The notes beneath the pieces were generated by a model, which was given only the letters and a program-made list of their open reading frames with translations, was not told the DNA's origin and did no database searches. A DNA stretch of 18,478 nt from JAWLBM01 sp041687675 (GTDB taxonomy: Bacteria > Pseudomonadota > Alphaproteobacteria > Rhizobiales > Pleomorphomonadaceae): assembly GCA_041687675.1 (NCBI GenBank), contig JAWLBM010000061.1, positions 1 through 18,478 on the forward strand, read 5' to 3'. Both the position numbers and the translations under genes were made by a program. Below are positions 1-8,848 of the stretch, piece by piece; the first letter of the stretch is position 1; each line of letters begins with the position of its first letter.

Positions 1-60
1 CCCCCGCAAAGCCGCCCGCCCGCTACAGCGCTGTGGATGGCGCGCGTGCGGGCGGCTTCG
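1..60 (-). terminator. Inverted repeat after the helicase, possible terminator
   Basis: An 11-bp perfect inverted repeat has arms at 9-19 and 48-58. Read on the minus strand, the second arm ends in CTTTG, so there are only three T residues. A 10-bp palindrome (ACAGCGCTGT, 25-34) lies in the loop. It sits directly after the helicase stop codon and would suit a transcription terminator on the minus strand, but the T-run is short and the loop is long. It could equally be host sequence flanking an insertion junction. Confidence 0.35.
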
Positions 61-1434
61 CTACCGTCGAGCTACACCACGCGGCGGGACACGACCTCCC
101 CGTGTGTAGGGCAGCGCTATGGTGCCATCCGACAATGCGGATAGGGTTTGCCAGGGAGTCTGCCCGCTTTCTTCGCAGAAGCGTCGAATGCGACGAAAAG
201 CTGCGGCGTTCCAGTCTGGCCCCTCCAATCCGACAAGCCATCGAAGAGCCACCCTGTCCTCTCGATTGGCGAACAGCTTAAGGACTGCGAAGGCTCTTTG
301 AGCAACCTCGGAGTCAAGCTCTGCCTCCGCATAATATGACCGAACAGGAACGGCCCTCGCTCTCAGAGCTTGGTAAATTGGCGTTCCGATCGCCCCACGC
401 TGCGCAAGGACAAGAATATCACCCGGCGGGATTCCGTCTGCTAACAGCTGTGCAACGATGTCCGCCACGCCAGCCACTTCGCCCGCAATGTTCCTATATT
501 GCAATATTCTCACGTCACCGGCGCCATTGGCCGGCACCGCTGTTAGCCGTCGGGGTACTGGCCGATTTCGGTTGTTCATGATCAGGCTGTTTGCCATATC
601 GACCACTAGGGTGGGGCAACGGCGGCAATCCTCAAGCCCTAGGTCGTCGGCGCCGCCGTTTAGGGTCAACCACTCCCTTATTCCGTCCGGATGAGCGCTC
701 TTAAAGCTATAAATCGACTGGTCGTCATCACCAACAATAGTTACGTGAGCGGCGTCTGAAAGATAATTAATGACAGACTGCTCTACTTTATTTAGATCCT
801 GGTACTCATCGACCAGTATGTGCTCGAACTCTGATCGTTCGGGAGCAGCCGGATTGTTCCTCAGATAGATATAAAGCTGGGGGATAACCTCCCCAATCAG
901 CATCGCCTGATGAAACTCGAGCCAAGACAACAGGTCGGCCTGAAAAGCCGCATCGGCGGGAGCGGCCACATATCCCGGTTGCTCGTGCTGTAACCGCGCC
1001 CAAGCGGCTTCGTAAGCGTGGCGCAACCGCTCCACGGCGCGCTTGCCTCCGTGGCTCTCCTTCAAGTCACAAACGAGCGGCTTCAGTTCAAAGTCGTTTA
1101 GGGGGCGCGCAGTCCGTCCGGTGCTTGCAAGTACGTGATTCCGCATTAGTATTCGCATTGCTAGGCTGTGCAGCGTTGTTCCTCTTAGCTGATCACATCC
1201 GGGAACCCCCATACCCACCAACTCACGATGCAGGTCCTCTGCAGCGACGCGGGTAAATGTAACCGGCAGAACTGCGCGAGGCGCGACACCACTCTCCAAG
1301 AGGCGAGCAACTCGCCTCTTCATCGCGAAGCTCTTTCCCGTTCCCGGTCCCGCCACCACGCGAATGCGCGCGTTTTCTGATGCGGCTATCGCGTACGCCT
1401 GACTATCCGGCGCGAGTCCTTCTGACCACGGCAT
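61..1434 (-). pseudogene. UvrD/Rep-like SF1 DNA helicase, C-terminally truncated
   Basis: This 457-residue protein has the N-terminal half of a superfamily 1A DNA helicase, an ATP-driven enzyme that moves 3'-5' on single-stranded DNA. Visible motifs are a Q-motif-like Gln12, Walker A AGPGTGKS (28-35), motif Ia VTFTRVAAEDL (58-68), motif Ib GTTLHSLAMRIL (85-96), Walker B VDEYQDLN (208-215) and motif III GDDDQSIYSF (235-244). The C-terminal motifs V and VI (the TxHxxKGLE-like and YVAxTRA-like segments) are absent. Family members normally run well beyond 500 residues. The last 15 or so residues (YTRGG onward) are encoded by GC-rich DNA unlike the rest of the gene, which suggests that a join to other sequence created the stop. 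The start is well supported: AGGAG (1440-1444, minus strand) lies five bases before ATG. The body of the gene is visibly less GC-rich than its neighbours, so it was probably acquired horizontally. It may be inactive; a shortened but expressed ATPase cannot be excluded. Confidence 0.8.
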
Positions 1435-1520
1435 GTCTGCTCCTGAATTCTAGCAAAGTTGATCAGATGATACTGAGGATCGCCGAACGCGCAAGGGTTG
1501 CCTATTGGTCATACACAATC

Positions 1521-2036
1521 TTAAATTGGCGCGACCACCCGGGCGACGTCGACCTCGAAGAACGCCTTCTCGCCGGGAACGCCGCGGTGGTGGTAGAGCC
1601 TCCACTTGCCGCCGTTGGTCAGGATGCCCCAGCGCAGCCGGCCATCGGTCGCCTCCTCGGCGCGGCGCAGATACCGCGCGATCTGCATCGAGGGCACCCC
1701 CTCGCGCGAGGTCGCGTCGGCCCGGTCGAGGCGGAGCTCCCAGCGCTTGGCCTCGACGAGGCAGGCGCCGTGGCGGTAGGTGTCGCCGCCGCGAAGCGCC
1801 GCGGCCCGCAGCTTGGAGTCATGGTCGGGAAACAGGAGCAGGTCCGGCACGTCCTCGCGGCCGTGCGGGTTGAGCGGCTTCTCGTAGAGCCGGTGCGCCC
1901 AGCCCACCAGGTCGAGGGTCGGCACGATCACGTCGTGGACCTTCCCCGCGACCGCCGATCCGAGCGCTGCATAGGCGGGCGTCTCCCGGATGCCCTCTTC
2001 GAGGAAATCCTTGGTGAACAGCCCGCCGTCGATCAT
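1521..2036 (-). pseudogene. PD-(D/E)XK nuclease-like domain, fragment of a type IIG-like R-M protein
   Basis: The 171-residue product starts MIDGGLFTKDFLEEGI and shows a PD-(D/E)XK nuclease pattern: Pro64-Asp65, then Glu95-Ala96-Lys97. A segment ILTNGGKWRLY follows near 138-148. This layout resembles the N-terminal restriction domain of large Eco57I-like or type IIG proteins, in which a helical region and an N6-adenine methyltransferase follow. Here the frame stops right after FFEVDVARVVAPI and no methyltransferase motif is seen. I therefore read it as the N-terminal remnant of a much longer gene. I chose the ATG at 2036 because the frame upstream to 2075 runs through a perfect hairpin (2045-2065) and is not family-like. 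Its base composition is closer to the host than to the helicase that follows 86 bases later. A stand-alone nuclease partner of that helicase is the alternative reading. Confidence 0.6.
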
Positions 2037-2044
2037 GCCCGCCC

Positions 2045-2065
2045 CCCGCTCCGAACCGGAGCGGG
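2045..2065. repeat. Perfect 9-bp hairpin before the nuclease fragment
   Basis: CCCGCTCCG (2045-2053), loop AAC, CGGAGCGGG (2057-2065). It lies eight bases before the chosen ATG of the nuclease fragment, beside an AT-rich patch (about 2066-2110). There is no T-run on either strand, so a rho-independent terminator is not well supported. A translation-blocking leader hairpin or a protein-binding site is possible. Confidence 0.5.
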
Positions 2066-2135
2066 AGTAAATCATACGGATAAATCACAGTAAAACAGAT
2101 GCGGATAGTTGAACCCGCTCGCCCGTCCCGCCCCG

Positions 2136-3965
<1,830 letters not shown>

Positions 3966-4002
3966 GATCGGTCGCCCCTTCGTGGCGTGCAACATCCGCA
4001 AG

Positions 4003-4043
4003 GCCGTCCCCAGCCGGACGGCGTCGGCGGCCCGCGAACGGGC
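4003..4043. other. Two small hairpins in the glmS leader
   Basis: A 7-bp stem pairs GCCGTCC (4003-4009) with GGACGGC (4016-4022), and a 5-bp stem GCCCG/CGGGC (4030-4043) closes a CGAA loop. Both lie within 80 bases upstream of the glmS ATG, so they would be in the leader RNA if transcription starts further upstream or reads through from glmU. No function is assigned. I see nothing resembling the Gram-positive glmS ribozyme. Confidence 0.4.
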
Positions 4044-4050
4044 GGGACCA

Positions 4051-4098
4051 GAGCGCTTTCCGATCAGGTGGACTCACCTGATCGACGAGAAATCGCTC
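4051..4098. repeat. Extragenic palindrome, REP/RIME-like (type A)
   Basis: The core is a perfect 10-bp inverted repeat, CGATCAGGTG (4061-4070), loop GACT, CACCTGATCG (4075-4084). Imperfect outer arms GAGCGCTTT (4051-4059) and AAATCGCTC (4090-4098) match at eight of nine positions. Nested palindromes with GAGC...GCTC ends recur many times in intergenic DNA of Hyphomicrobiales. It may stabilise or end the glmU message, or be a mobile non-coding repeat. Confidence 0.7.
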
Positions 4099-4112
4099 CA
4101 GATTCCAAAGTT

Positions 4113-4161
4113 GAGCATATTCTTGTCGTTCAGATCCGTTCGATCTGAACGGAATATGCTC
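4113..4161. repeat. Large bulged stem-loop palindrome (type B)
   Basis: The outer stem GAGCATATTC (4113-4122) pairs with GAATATGCTC (4152-4161). The inner stem CGTTCAGATC (4127-4136) pairs with GATCTGAACG (4142-4151), with loop CGTTC. A four-base bulge TTGT (4123-4126) separates the stems, giving 20 base pairs in all. It begins 54 bases beyond the glmU stop. It shares GAGC...GCTC ends with the neighbouring palindrome but is otherwise different, so it may belong to a related repeat family or act as a glmU terminator. Confidence 0.7.
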
Positions 4162-4215
4162 TACGATGGGTTCCCGCCGTCGCGGAAATCAACAAGTGTT
4201 TCGCCGTCTTTCGCC

Positions 4216-5577
4216 TCAGCCGGCCGGCTTGGCGGCCCTGCGCGCCAGAAGCTCCTCCCGGGTGCGGCGGGCGTGGCCCTCCTTCACCGTCTGGCGGGCG
4301 CGGGCGAAGGCGGTGGCGTCGGCGGGCACGTCCTCGGTGATCACCGAGCCCGCCGCCGTGTAGCCGCCGTCGCCGATGGTCACGGGAGCCACCAGCGTCG
4401 TGTGCGAGCCGACGAAGACGCCGGCGCCGATGGTGGTGCGGTGCTTGAAGACGCCGTCGTAGTTGCAGGTGATGGTGCCGGCGCCGACGTTGCTCTTCGC
4501 ACCGACGCTGGCGTCGCCGATGTAGCTGAGATGGTTGACCTTGGCGCCGGCGGCGATGTCGGCGTTCTTGATCTCGACGAAGTTGCCGATGTGCGCGCCC
4601 GCGCCGATGTCCGCCCCCGGGCGCAGCCGGGCGAAGGGCCCGACGGTCGCGCCGCCGGCGACGCGGGCGCCCTCCAGGTGGCTGAAGGCGCGGATCACGG
4701 CGCCGTCCTCCACGGTCACACCGGGGCCGAAGACGACGTTCGGCTCCACCACCACGTCGCGGCCGAGACGGGTGTCGTGGCAGAGCGTCACCGTCGCGGG
4801 GGCGACCAGCGTCGCCCCGGCCAGCATGGCGGCGCGGCGGGCGCGGGCCTGCCAGACCGCCTCCGCCTCGGCCAGCTGGACGCGGTCGTTGATGCCCATC
4901 ACCTCGTCCTCGCCGACGGTGAGGACGGCGGCGGAGAGGCCGCGCGCGCGGGCGATCGCCACCGCGTCGGTCATGTAGTACTCGCCCTTGGCGTTGTCGT
5001 TGCCGACGGCGTCCAGCAGCTCCGGCAGCAGCCCGGCGCGGAAGGCCATGATGCCGCCATTGCAGAGCCGCACGGCGCGCTCGGAGGCGTTCGCGTCCTT
5101 CTCCTCGACGATGCGGGCGAGCGCGTCGCCCTCCATCACCAGCCGGCCGTAGCCGCTCGGGTCGGCGGCGACGAAGCCGAGCACGACGAGGTCGGCGCCG
5201 GCCTCGAGCCGGGCCGTGGCGGCGGCGAGCGTCTCCGGCCGCACCAGCGGCGTGTCGCCGTAGAGCACGATCACATGGGACTCGCGCCGGGCCTCCAGCG
5301 ACGGCCGGGCGGCGAGCACGGCGTGGGCGGTGCCGAGCCGCTCCACCTGCACGTGCACCGCCGCGGCCGGGGCGGCCTTTGCGAGATGGGCGCGGACGGC
5401 CTCCGCGCCCGCGCCGATCACCACCGCGGTGAATTCGGCCCCGCCCCCGGCCGCGCTGGCGAGGACGTGGTCGAGCATCGGACGGCCGGCGACGTGATGC
5501 AGCACCTTCGGCACGGCGGACGTCATCCGGGTGCCCTCGCCGGCGGCGAGGATGACGGCGAGGATCGGCGTGGTCAT
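4216..5577 (-). CDS. glmU: Bifunctional GlcN-1-P acetyltransferase / GlcNAc-1-P uridylyltransferase
   Basis: GlmU acetylates glucosamine-1-phosphate and then couples the product to UTP, giving UDP-GlcNAc for peptidoglycan and lipid A. The 453-residue length matches the family. The N-terminal uridylyltransferase has LAAGEGTRM (10-18), Lys24, LGTAHA (81-86) and GDTPL (107-111). The C-terminal half is a left-handed beta-helix acetyltransferase of hexapeptide repeats, with RLRPG, NFVEIKN, NHLSYIGD (the catalytic His region) and CNYDG segments. I chose the ATG at 5577, where MTTPILAVILAAG begins as in homologues. A GGAGG lies only three bases before it, and a second GGAG lies further up, so the exact ribosome site is uncertain. 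A 61-base gap separates it from the Nudix gene upstream on the same strand, so they may share a transcript. Confidence 0.96.
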   Translation of the reverse strand: MTTPILAVILAAGEGTRMTSAVPKVLHHVAGRPMLDHVLASAAGGGAEFTAVVIGAGAEAVRAHLAKAAPAAAVHVQVERLGTAHAVLAARPSLEARRESHVIVLYGDTPLVRPETLAAATARLEAGADLVVLGFVAADPSGYGRLVMEGDALARIVEEKDANASERAVRLCNGGIMAFRAGLLPELLDAVGNDNAKGEYYMTDAVAIARARGLSAAVLTVGEDEVMGINDRVQLAEAEAVWQARARRAAMLAGATLVAPATVTLCHDTRLGRDVVVEPNVVFGPGVTVEDGAVIRAFSHLEGARVAGGATVGPFARLRPGADIGAGAHIGNFVEIKNADIAAGAKVNHLSYIGDASVGAKSNVGAGTITCNYDGVFKHRTTIGAGVFVGSHTTLVAPVTIGDGGYTAAGSVITEDVPADATAFARARQTVKEGHARRTREELLARRAAKPAG

Positions 5578-5638
5578 GGGCCTCCGGCTCCGATTCGGCT
5601 GCGCTCCCGGCACTTGTGGGCGAGGGTGACGGCCGCGG

Positions 5639-6256
5639 TCAAGCAGCCGGCTCGAACAGTTCGGGCCGGCGGCGGCGGAGCATCTCGAGGAGCAGCAGCG
5701 TCTTCATGTCGTCGATCGCGCCGCGGTCGGCGAGGCCGGCGAGGTCGGCGAGCGGCAGTTCGATCACCTCGATCTCCTCGTGCTCGTCCTCGACGCCGCC
5801 GCCGGCGCCGCGGCTCGCCGCCGGGTCGATCTCGCCGAGGAAGAGATGGACGCGCTCGGTGAGGGTGCCGGGGGAGGAGAACGGGCTGCCGAGGGGCGTC
5901 ACCTCGCCGAGCACCAGGCCGGCCTCCTCCATCGCCTCGCGGCGGGCGGTCCAGGCCGGGTCCTCGCCAGCGTCGACGATGCCGGCCATCGCCTCCAGCA
6001 CCAGCCCGTCGGTGCCGCGGGCAAGCGGCGCGGCCCGGCGCTGGCGGACGAGGACGGCGGTGCGGGCGGCGGCATTGAATGCCAGCACCACGGCGCCGTC
6101 GCCGTGGTCGTGCACCTCGCGCTCGAGGCGGACGTGCTCGCCGCGGACGATCGTGTCGACCTCGCAGACGTCGAGGCGGACGAAGCCGTCGTGGACGGTC
6201 CGCCGTGCGACGATGGTCATCGCCGGCAGGCGGGAGGGGGGAAGGCCGGCGGTCAT
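5639..6256 (-). CDS. Nudix hydrolase, ADP-ribose pyrophosphatase-like
   Basis: This 205-residue cytoplasmic protein has a complete Nudix box at 92-114: Gly92, Glu98, then REAMEEAGL (106-114), fitting GX5EX7REUXEEXGU. The glutamates bind the divalent metal needed to split a nucleoside diphosphate linked to another group. The overall layout suggests ADP-ribose or a nucleotide sugar as substrate, but the sequence alone does not fix it. The ATG at 6256 overlaps the aminotransferase stop as ATGA, with GGGAGG ten bases before it, so translation is probably coupled. An internal ATG at 6220 lacks a ribosome site. Its place between an aminotransferase and glmU may reflect clean-up of nucleotide by-products, which is only inference. 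Confidence 0.88.
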   Translation of the reverse strand: MTAGLPPSRLPAMTIVARRTVHDGFVRLDVCEVDTIVRGEHVRLEREVHDHGDGAVVLAFNAAARTAVLVRQRRAAPLARGTDGLVLEAMAGIVDAGEDPAWTARREAMEEAGLVLGEVTPLGSPFSSPGTLTERVHLFLGEIDPAASRGAGGGVEDEHEEIEVIELPLADLAGLADRGAIDDMKTLLLLEMLRRRRPELFEPAA

Positions 6257-7194
6257 CGGGCGGCGGCCTCCCGGTCGCGGCGGACGAGGTCCTTGTAGAG
6301 CGCGCGGATGCGCCGGACCATCGGCCCCGCCCGGCCCTCGCCGATCGTCCGCCCGTCGATCGAGACCACCGGGGTCTGGGCGCCGAAGGTGCCGGTGACG
6401 AAGGCCTCGTCGGCCCCATAGGCGTCCACCAGCGAGTAGTTGCGCTCGAACACCGGGATCCCTGCCTCGCGGCAGACCTGGATCACCTTCGCCCGGGTGA
6501 TGCCGTTCATCGCGTAGTCGCCGGTCGAGGTCCACACCTCGCCCTTGCGGACGATGAAGAAGTTGGTCGAGTTGCAGGTGTTGACGAAGCCGTGTGGGTC
6601 CAGCATCAGCGCCTCGTCGCCGCCGGCCTTCAGCGCCTGGATCATCGCCAGGATGCAGTTGAGCTTGGAGTGGGAGTTGAGCTTCGGGTCCTGGCTATCC
6701 GGCGTCTGGCGGTGGACGTGGACGGTGAAGAGGCGAAGGCCCGTCTCGAAGGTTGTCTCGGAGGCGGTCTTGTACTCCGGGATGATGACGATGGTCGGCC
6801 CGTAGACGGAGAGCCGCGGGTCCTGGAAGGGGTTCTTCTTCCGTCCGCGCGTCACCATCAGGCGGATGTGGACGCCGTCCGTCATGCGGTTGGCGTCGAG
6901 GGTGCGCCGGAGTTCGGCGGCGAGCCGCTCGCGCGGCTTGCCGATGTCGAGGTCGATCGCCTTGGCGGCCTCGTAGAGGCGGTCGAGATGGTCGTTGAGG
7001 AAGGCGATTCGGCCCTCGTAGAGCCTCAGGCCCTCCCAGACGCCGTCGCCCATCATGAAGCCGGAATCGTAGACGGAGACCTTCGCCTCGTCGCGGGGGA
7101 CGAGGTCGCCGTCGACGTAGATGAGGATGTGCTCGTTGCGCGGATCAACCGCGGAATCATGGGTGCTGGCGGCATGGGCGGCGGGGTCTGTCAT
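6253..7194 (-). CDS. Class IV PLP-dependent aminotransferase (D-amino-acid/branched-chain type)
   Basis: This 313-residue protein belongs to fold-type IV pyridoxal-phosphate aminotransferases, which include D-alanine and branched-chain aminotransferases. The sequence shows VDGDLVPRDEAKVSVYDSGF near the N-terminus, then GDGVWEGLR, a likely PLP-lysine region DPKLNSHSKLNCILA (the first Lys aligns best), GFVNTCNSTNFF, and GITRAKVI. These match the class IV phosphate-binding and active-site layout. Substrate choice between D-amino acids, branched-chain 2-oxo acids and amines is unresolved; D-alanine or D-glutamate would fit the nearby cell-wall genes. I chose the ATG at 7194, with a GGAGG about 14 bases upstream. 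An in-frame GTG at 7224 would add ten residues. It heads a minus-strand run with the Nudix gene and possibly glmU, and is divergent from the ROK regulator. Confidence 0.88.
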   Translation of the reverse strand: MTDPAAHAASTHDSAVDPRNEHILIYVDGDLVPRDEAKVSVYDSGFMMGDGVWEGLRLYEGRIAFLNDHLDRLYEAAKAIDLDIGKPRERLAAELRRTLDANRMTDGVHIRLMVTRGRKKNPFQDPRLSVYGPTIVIIPEYKTASETTFETGLRLFTVHVHRQTPDSQDPKLNSHSKLNCILAMIQALKAGGDEALMLDPHGFVNTCNSTNFFIVRKGEVWTSTGDYAMNGITRAKVIQVCREAGIPVFERNYSLVDAYGADEAFVTGTFGAQTPVVSIDGRTIGEGRAGPMVRRIRALYKDLVRRDREAAAR

Positions 7195-7538
7195 GATGTC
7201 GGGCGGCTTCCTCCGGGCAGGCACGGGCGTCGCCGACCATATCGGCCGACCCTGCCGCTGCCAATCGCCGAACGCCGACGCGAAGCCGACGCGGGGACCA
7301 TAAATTTCGACCTTCGAAGGAATTGGTGGACCCTGGCGATGCGCGGTGTCACACTTCTCCCTCGGGACCGCGGCGAGAGACCCGCGCGCGGATCGCCGCG
7401 AGCGGCTATCGTGGGACGGGAATCGCCACGCGGCCCCGGGGAATGGACGGGCCGCCAGGGAGGACGGTGCATGACGGGGAGTGCTGCGGCAACGCCGGCG
7501 TCCGTGCCGGCGGGGACGAGGCGTCCGGGGGCGCGGCG
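7195..7538. promoter_or_regulatory. Divergent intergenic region with a CCTTCGAAGG palindrome
   Basis: These 344 bases separate the aminotransferase (-) from the ROK regulator (+) and must hold both promoters. The only AT-rich patch is 7300-7325. It contains a perfect 10-bp palindrome, CCTTCGAAGG (7311-7320), preceded by a second TTCGA at 7306-7310. That position fits an operator, possibly for the ROK protein itself, but no known ROK consensus is matched. I saw no convincing -35/-10 pair. The open frame running into the ROK gene from 7323 has no family-like sequence. Confidence 0.35.
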
Positions 7539-8831
7539 ATGACCGGGGTGGCCCAGCGGCCCGCCCGCGCCAGCGGCGGCAAGGCGGACAGCGACCACGT
7601 CCGCCGGCAGAACCGGGGCCTGGTGCTGGCCGCGCTGCGCCGCCACGCGCCGATCGCCCGGGTGGAACTCGGCACCCTCACCGGCCTCTCGCCCGCCACC
7701 ATCACCGCCATCACCGCCGACCTGATCGCCGAAGGGCTGGTCGGCACCGTCGCCGAGGACGCCGGCGAGGCCGACATCGCCGAGGCGCCGGCGAAACGCG
7801 GCCGGCCGCGCGTGCTGCTCCGCCTCGACGCCCGGGCCGCGGTGGTGCTGGGGGTCAAGATATCGATCAACGCCGTCACCCTGGTGATGGCGGACTTCGC
7901 CGGCGCCACGGTCGCCCGGCAGGATCTTCGGATGCGCACCCTCGGCATGGAGCGGGAGGCCTTCGCCGCCGCGCTGGTGCAGGCGATCCGCAGCTTTGCC
8001 GAGGCGGCGGGCGTACCGATGCGGCGCATCGCCGAGATCGCCGTCGCCGCCCAGGGCTTCGTCGACGTGCGGCACGGCTCGGTGATGTGGTCGCCGGCGT
8101 TCGACGCCCGCGACGTGCGGCTGGTCGAGCCGCTCCAGGCCGCCTTCGGGGTCGAGTGCCGCATCTCCAACGACGCCAACATGATCGCCGAGGCGCTGCA
8201 CGCCGCCGACCCGGTCGCCTACGGGGCCGACTTCGCGGTGGTGTTCGCCGACTACGGCGTCGGCATGGGCCTGTTCGTCGGCGAGCGACTGCACGCCGGC
8301 GCCGACGGCTCGGCGGCGGAGTTCGGCCACATGAACCACGTGCCCGGCGGCCCGCTCTGCCGCTGCGGGCGGCGCGGCTGCCTCGAGGCCTTCGTCGCCG
8401 ACTACGCCGTCTACCGCGACGCCGAGGGCATGCCGCCCGACACCGATCCGCGCGACGCCACCCCGCCGCCGGGCGCGCTCGTCGCGCTGGAGGACGCCGC
8501 CCACCGGGGCGACGGGCGGGCGCGGGCGGTCTACGCCAAGGTGGGCGAGGCGCTCGGATACGGGCTCGCCCGGGTGATGGCGCTGGTCAACCCGCGGCGG
8601 ATCGTGCTCACCGGCACCTCGACCCGCGCCTTCGCCCTGATCGAGCCGGCGATGCGCGCGGCGATCGAGGCGGCGCTGGTGGAGGACCTGCGCCGCTTCA
8701 CCATCCTCGAGACGCTGCCCTGGGAGCGCGACATGATCGTCACCGGCCTCGTCGCCGACGCGCTGTCGCGGCTCGACCGCGACGTCTTCGCCGACCCGGC
8801 CAGCGCCGGCCGCTTCCGCGCGGCGGGCTGA
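7539..8831 (+). CDS. ROK-family transcriptional regulator (NagC/XylR-like)
   Basis: This 430-residue protein combines an N-terminal winged helix-turn-helix (about 20-70, with VRRQNRGLVLAALRRH then the recognition region LSPATITAITADLIAEGLV) with a C-terminal ROK sugar-binding domain. The ROK part shows NDAN (211-214), DYGVGMGLFVGERLHAG (238-254), EFGH (261-264) and the zinc-binding motif CRCGRRGCLE (274-283). Such proteins usually repress sugar-uptake or amino-sugar genes and release DNA when a sugar or sugar phosphate binds. Start: ATG at 7539 with a GGGGG run seven bases upstream, at the point where family similarity begins. It is divergent from the aminotransferase, and glmU and glmS lie further left. 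NagC of E. coli controls glmUS, so a role in amino-sugar control is plausible but unproven. Confidence 0.9.
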   Translation: MTGVAQRPARASGGKADSDHVRRQNRGLVLAALRRHAPIARVELGTLTGLSPATITAITADLIAEGLVGTVAEDAGEADIAEAPAKRGRPRVLLRLDARAAVVLGVKISINAVTLVMADFAGATVARQDLRMRTLGMEREAFAAALVQAIRSFAEAAGVPMRRIAEIAVAAQGFVDVRHGSVMWSPAFDARDVRLVEPLQAAFGVECRISNDANMIAEALHAADPVAYGADFAVVFADYGVGMGLFVGERLHAGADGSAAEFGHMNHVPGGPLCRCGRRGCLEAFVADYAVYRDAEGMPPDTDPRDATPPPGALVALEDAAHRGDGRARAVYAKVGEALGYGLARVMALVNPRRIVLTGTSTRAFALIEPAMRAAIEAALVEDLRRFTILETLPWERDMIVTGLVADALSRLDRDVFADPASAGRFRAAG

Positions 8832-8832
8832 A

Positions 8833-8848
8833 GGCGGATCACTCCGCC
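8833..8848. other. Small hairpin at convergent gene ends
   Basis: GGCGGA (8833-8838), loop TCAC, TCCGCC (8843-8848). It spans the seven-base gap between the ROK stop and the RND transporter stop and reaches into the transporter's last codons. There is no T-run on either side, so it is a weak candidate for a two-way terminator. Confidence 0.3.

Noticed and set aside
45..105. tRNA-like D-arm (GTAGCTCGACGGTAGCG) on the minus strand
   Set aside because: No matching D-stem partner, anticodon arm or TTCGA T-loop follows at the right spacing, so it is probably chance.
3966..4215. glmS ribozyme or riboswitch upstream of glmS
   Set aside because: The region is full of hairpins, but none resembles the conserved core of the Gram-positive glmS ribozyme, and that element is not expected in Alphaproteobacteria.
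7323..7538. N-terminal extension of the ROK regulator upstream of 7539
   Set aside because: The extra residues are Arg/Gly-rich with no similarity to ROK proteins, and the ATG at 7539 has a purine-rich site at the right distance.
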